Of a stretch of DNA of 9,775 nt, positions 8,701 through 9,775 are shown in pieces. The stretch comes from JBHPCZ01 sp042573625. Its GTDB lineage: Bacteria > Desulfobacterota > Desulfobacteria > Desulfobacterales > UBA11574. The position numbers and the translations under genes are program-made. The notes beneath the pieces are model-generated. The model had not been told where the DNA came from. It searched no databases and saw only the letters and a program-made list of their open reading frames with translations. Within the stretch, counting starts at the first letter, position 1, and each line of letters begins with the position of its first letter. The DNA lies in assembly GCA_042573625.1 (NCBI GenBank), contig JBHPCZ010000124.1, positions 1 through 9,775 on the forward strand, read 5' to 3'.

Positions 8701-9775
8701 GTCTGGACACGAAACGGGCTGTTGTGAAGCGGGCTTCCTTCCGAAGCCTGTTTGAAGTGAAGCGATGGCGGAAGCGTTTGGTTTTCCATTGCCAGAAGCG
8801 TTTTGATCATTCCGGCAGCGCCAGCGCCGGTGAGAAGGTGGCCGATCATTGACTTGACAGATCCGATGGCACACTGTCCCGCAGACCAGCCGTTGTCGCC
8901 CCAGAGTTGTCGCAGGCTGTTTATTTCCGTTAAATCTCCAACAGGTGTTCCGGTCCCGTGGCATTCAATCAAATCGATGTCACGGGGATTGCAACCGGCA
9001 GATTCATAGGCCCCGCGCATGGCACGAACCTGCCCCTTGCTCTCCGGTGCCAAAAGGTTGCCTCTCATGTCATTGGAAAGTCCGATCCCTTTTATCAACG
9101 CATAGATATGATCCCCGTCACGCAGGGCATCTTCCAGGCGCTTTAACACCAGGATACCGGCGCCTTCTCCAACCACGAGTCCGTCCGCACTTTCATCAAA
9201 AGGGGCGCATCGACCGGACGGTGATAAGGCCCGAAGCTGACTGAAGCCGACTTGGGTATAGAGGGATTCGGGTCTTGACACACCACCGGCCAGCATGGCA
9301 TCCGCACGGTTGAAACAAAGCTCGTCACAGGCAAGTTTGACCGCATAAAGGGAAGATGCACATGCAGCATCCAGCGTAAAGGCCCCGCCGTTGAGTCCAA
9401 GCCCTCTGGCGAGAATAGATGCAGGAAGGCTCGTCACTCTGGCAGCCAGACATTGATTTCGCGTCAGCGGCTTATGTTTAACTTTGTGTTCAAACTGCTC
9501 GGAATCGCCGAAGAGTCTTTCTTCAAAGGATTTGCCGAGAATCTCTCTGGTGATGAAAGAGGAGGAATCGGTGGGCAGTGCGATGGCGGCAAGAACGGTT
9601 CCGATGCGCTCACGGTTCAACGATGCGGTGTTGCAGCCGGAAAACGCTTGCCTGCCGGCATGAAGGACCGCATGATATAGCGGGTCAAGCTCAAGCAAAA
9701 AGCCCCTGTCAACGTCAAATCCGGCCGGGGAGTTTTTTTCGAATACATTCGACCGCGCCTGTTTGCAGAGAAACA
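2799..9775 (-). CDS. PfaC-like PUFA synthase, KS-CLF-AT-DH-DH (5' partial)
   Basis: This is an iterative megasynthase of the PUFA/secondary-lipid type. The frame stays open to the right edge, and KS-like sequence continues upstream of the TTG at 9698, so the true start is outside the window. Residues are numbered from that TTG (2299 to the TAA stop). KS1 (to about 365): Cys113 in DAACASS, His247 in HGTGT, His287, all intact. CLF-like KS (about 396-850): Ser595 replaces the Cys, but His729 and His766 remain. AT (about 985-1338): PGSG at 995-998, nucleophile Ser1090 in GYSLGE, His1207. A low-complexity and helical linker spans about 1340-1495. DH1 (about 1495-1895): hot-dog a lacks the His, hot-dog b has His1778 and Glu1792. 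DH2 (about 1922-2299): again only hot-dog b is complete (His2196, Glu2210). KS-CLF-DH-DH is PfaC; the AT resembles PfaB and sits between CLF and DH1. No ACP, KR or ER is present, so a PfaA- and a PfaD-like partner are needed. It is likely the upstream gene of an operon with oleA and oleB. Confidence 0.9.
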   Translation of the reverse strand, partial: FLCKQARSNVFEKNSPAGFDVDRGFLLELDPLYHAVLHAGRQAFSGCNTASLNRERIGTVLAAIALPTDSSSFITREILGKSFEERLFGDSEQFEHKVKHKPLTRNQCLAARVTSLPASILARGLGLNGGAFTLDAACASSLYAVKLACDELCFNRADAMLAGGVSRPESLYTQVGFSQLRALSPSGRCAPFDESADGLVVGEGAGILVLKRLEDALRDGDHIYALIKGIGLSNDMRGNLLAPESKGQVRAMRGAYESAGCNPRDIDLIECHGTGTPVGDLTEINSLRQLWGDNGWSAGQCAIGSVKSMIGHLLTGAGAAGMIKTLLAMENQTLPPSLHFKQASEGSPLHNSPFRVQTRAEKWIRKGDRPFRAAVSGFGFGGINAHVVFEEKMPEVDKNQPRAAAGRQSSTVHSQSPPPQPPVAIIGMDTAFGSLKSLKEFQETVLNGGTNIGIRPKYRWKGSDEIAKRHLNGPLFYGGYMDQVSLDVETFHIPPNEIPDILPQQLLMLKVSANAMKDAGLALRHERPRMGVIIGMEFDFEATNFHLRWNLKNSVRDWRKRNRFDLDEDETTLWLESLRDACGPPLTATRTVGALGGIVASRIAREFQFGGPSFGVSSESASGLRALDIGVRLLQKNEIDTILVGAVDLFGDVRSVITSNQTRQFTKAREIRPFDLSADGSLPGEGAAALVLKRLDRAIEDNDRVYAIIKGIGCAGGKGIDIDSPSKADYILSLKRSFKEAGISPDSISFIETHGSGNPVEDRVESEALQAFFARRRTPCAIGSSKPNIGHTGAAAGLASLIKTSLCLYQEIIPPLRNFVQPASQAWESSLFHAPVLPQYWLRDRKEGPRRACSSAMTTDGNCMHVILEAFEYESFESIPIKVMQERKRPLGLASTGLFAIEGNSKAELMEGLDALALHVKEKEYLASKSHFPNIEKVSSNDGKIEIAARTWHSNNRPDSEKKLAISIVAGDISQLEKSITEAQSAISTDTPKNMNGPPGGISYSPSPMGPSGDVAFVFPGSGNHYIGMGRRIGVQWPDILRKMDIETLHLMTQIVPDRFVPWRLSWGPGWEKQARETMISDPLNMIFGQVSYGSLIARLAMDFGIKPSACIGYSLGESAGLFSLGAWADRDEMLKRMRKTDLFSTQLAGPCIAARNAWNVPDDEDVDWCVAAINRPASVVRKIVDNWPTTRLLIVNTPDQSVIGGRKHHVQAAVDALGCEAVFLEGVVTVHCDAARPVADAYKNLHIFPTAPPKGIRFYSCALGRAYDLTSESAASSILEQAISGFDFTAVINQAYRDGVRVFLEMGPHSSCTGMISSILKDKPHTAVSASIRDEDEYLTILKFLGALIAQRIPVNLDNLYGIDAYPLKTKADPEGKSTKKVSLTIGGKAPDPTLPSLAIGKHKPDDSGRKKEGVNIQHPVSSNQGPALDAQYSEMMNTMAENIEATATAHKAFLDFSNELTQSFEKTFALQAKLLESMISDEEIDIKIPVQPHETTDRSEHPETLRPAPYTLPEPAFSREMCMEFAVGAVEKVLGPEFAVVDTYKARVRLPDEPLMLVDRILSVEGEKGSLGSGRLVTEHDVIAGAWYLDGGRAPVCISVEAGQADLFLCAYLGIDLAVKGERTYRLLDAAVEFHRGLPQPGDVIRYHINIDHFTRQGDTFLFFFNFEGYINESHLISMTNGCAGFFTEEEVKNSGGIILTEEDIRPAAGKKPSDWIDLVPVYAESFDDDGIDALRKGNLADCFGELFDNIELADSLRLPGGRMKLIDRILSIDPEGGRYGLGIIRAEADIRPDDWFLTCHFMDDMVMPGTLMYECCAHTLRVFLQRTGWVTENSGVCYEPVVGVKSILKCRGPVTPETQHVHYEIEIKEIGYTPEPYVIADALMYADGHRIVSFKDMSMKMTGITREEIESLWKEKKERRQRTDEDDQKTEAIIRHPASGIREPAIYDRDSIVAFAVGNPSEAFGEPYKVFDSQRKIARLPGPPYSFMDRVVSIEPEAWVLKPDGWIEAEYDVPLEGWYFKADRSGSMPFCVLLEIALQPCGWLAAYLGSALRSENDLKFRNLGGNGILNCTVIPEASTLTMKARMTKISEAADMIIEHFDFQVLQGGKAVYSGDTYFGFFSKEALAQQVGIRGADREAYLPTANEVETGRSHIFQKQSPLSPDDLEVDPSPSLAMPSNALRMIDRIDIYVPNGGPKGLGFIRGIKEVDPDEWFFKAHFFQDPVCPGSLGIESFLQLIKFAALDRWKNLADSHRFELITKKPHIWSYRGQVIPENKKIEIDAVVTEIQETPFPMIQASGFLKVDGLYIYEMKDFGFRLIPI
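3932..3966. repeat. Heptanucleotide tandem array in the DH1-DH2 linker
   Basis: Four clean units of CYGGATG (3939-3966) plus one degenerate unit (3932-3938) lie in tandem inside the megasynthase gene. They encode about residues 1911-1922, exactly in the linker between the first and second double hot-dog domains. The same heptamer family occurs at 5496-5523. Because 7 is not a multiple of 3, gain or loss of one unit would shift the reading frame. Confidence 0.8.
5230..5257. repeat. Second heptanucleotide family in the AT-DH1 linker
   Basis: Successive 7-base units GGCAAGG, TGTAAGG, TGCAGGG and CGAAGGG share the pattern NGNARGG. They encode about residues 1481-1490, just before DH1. This family differs from the CYGGATG arrays. 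The units are imperfect and few, so this call is weaker. Confidence 0.4.
5496..5523. repeat. Heptanucleotide tandem array in the AT-DH1 linker
   Basis: Four tandem units (CTGGTTA, CTGGATA, CTGGATG, CTGAATG) belong to the same CYGGATG family as the array at 3932-3966; both arrays start with a CTGGTT unit. They encode about residues 1392-1401 in the linker after the AT domain, upstream of a predicted helical stretch (about 1402-1460). Both arrays yield a His-Pro-x-Ser peptide. Confidence 0.7.

Noticed and set aside
9693..9698. TTG at 9698 as the start of the megasynthase
   Set aside because: Codons upstream to the window edge continue a KS-like sequence without a stop, and the usual KS N-terminal segment is missing, so the gene is cut by the window.

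Overview
The window carries three genes, all on the minus strand and read from right to left: a very large polyunsaturated-fatty-acid (PUFA) synthase-type megasynthase whose 5' end lies beyond the right edge, then an OleA-like thiolase, then an OleB-like alpha/beta hydrolase. No tRNA, rRNA, CRISPR array or transposase gene was seen. The mix of a PfaC-like lipid synthase, ole genes, middling GC and many short dispersed intergenic repeats fits a deltaproteobacterium of the Desulfobacterota (Desulfobacterales-like). That placement is inference from gene content and repeat style, not from a marker gene.

Layout. Bases 1-455 are an AT-rich stretch with no gene, downstream of oleB. Bases 456-1397 are oleB; its start is unclear because the 5' end runs into a repeat. 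Bases 1398-1663 are a repeat-rich spacer with two perfect hairpins, a possible promoter and inverted copies of a CTGTGTG-type repeat, which together resemble a small non-autonomous element. Bases 1664-2704 are oleA. A 94-base spacer with an inverted repeat follows. Bases 2799-9775 are the megasynthase, with domain order KS, chain-length-factor-like KS, AT, DH1 and DH2 (each DH a double hot-dog). Its domain linkers contain tandem heptanucleotide repeats.

How the genes may work together. PfaC-type KS/CLF/DH proteins build polyunsaturated acyl chains together with a PfaA-type protein (KS, MAT, ACPs, KR) and an enoyl reductase (PfaD), neither of which is in this window. OleA joins two acyl thioesters head to head, and OleB removes CO2 from a beta-lactone to give an internal olefin. 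In Shewanella, products of the PUFA pathway feed Ole enzymes to make a C31 polyene hydrocarbon. Physical linkage here suggests a dedicated pathway from PUFA synthase to a long-chain polyene or related head-to-head lipid. The partners OleC (beta-lactone synthetase) and OleD (ketoreductase) are not in the window, so the end product cannot be fixed from this sequence.
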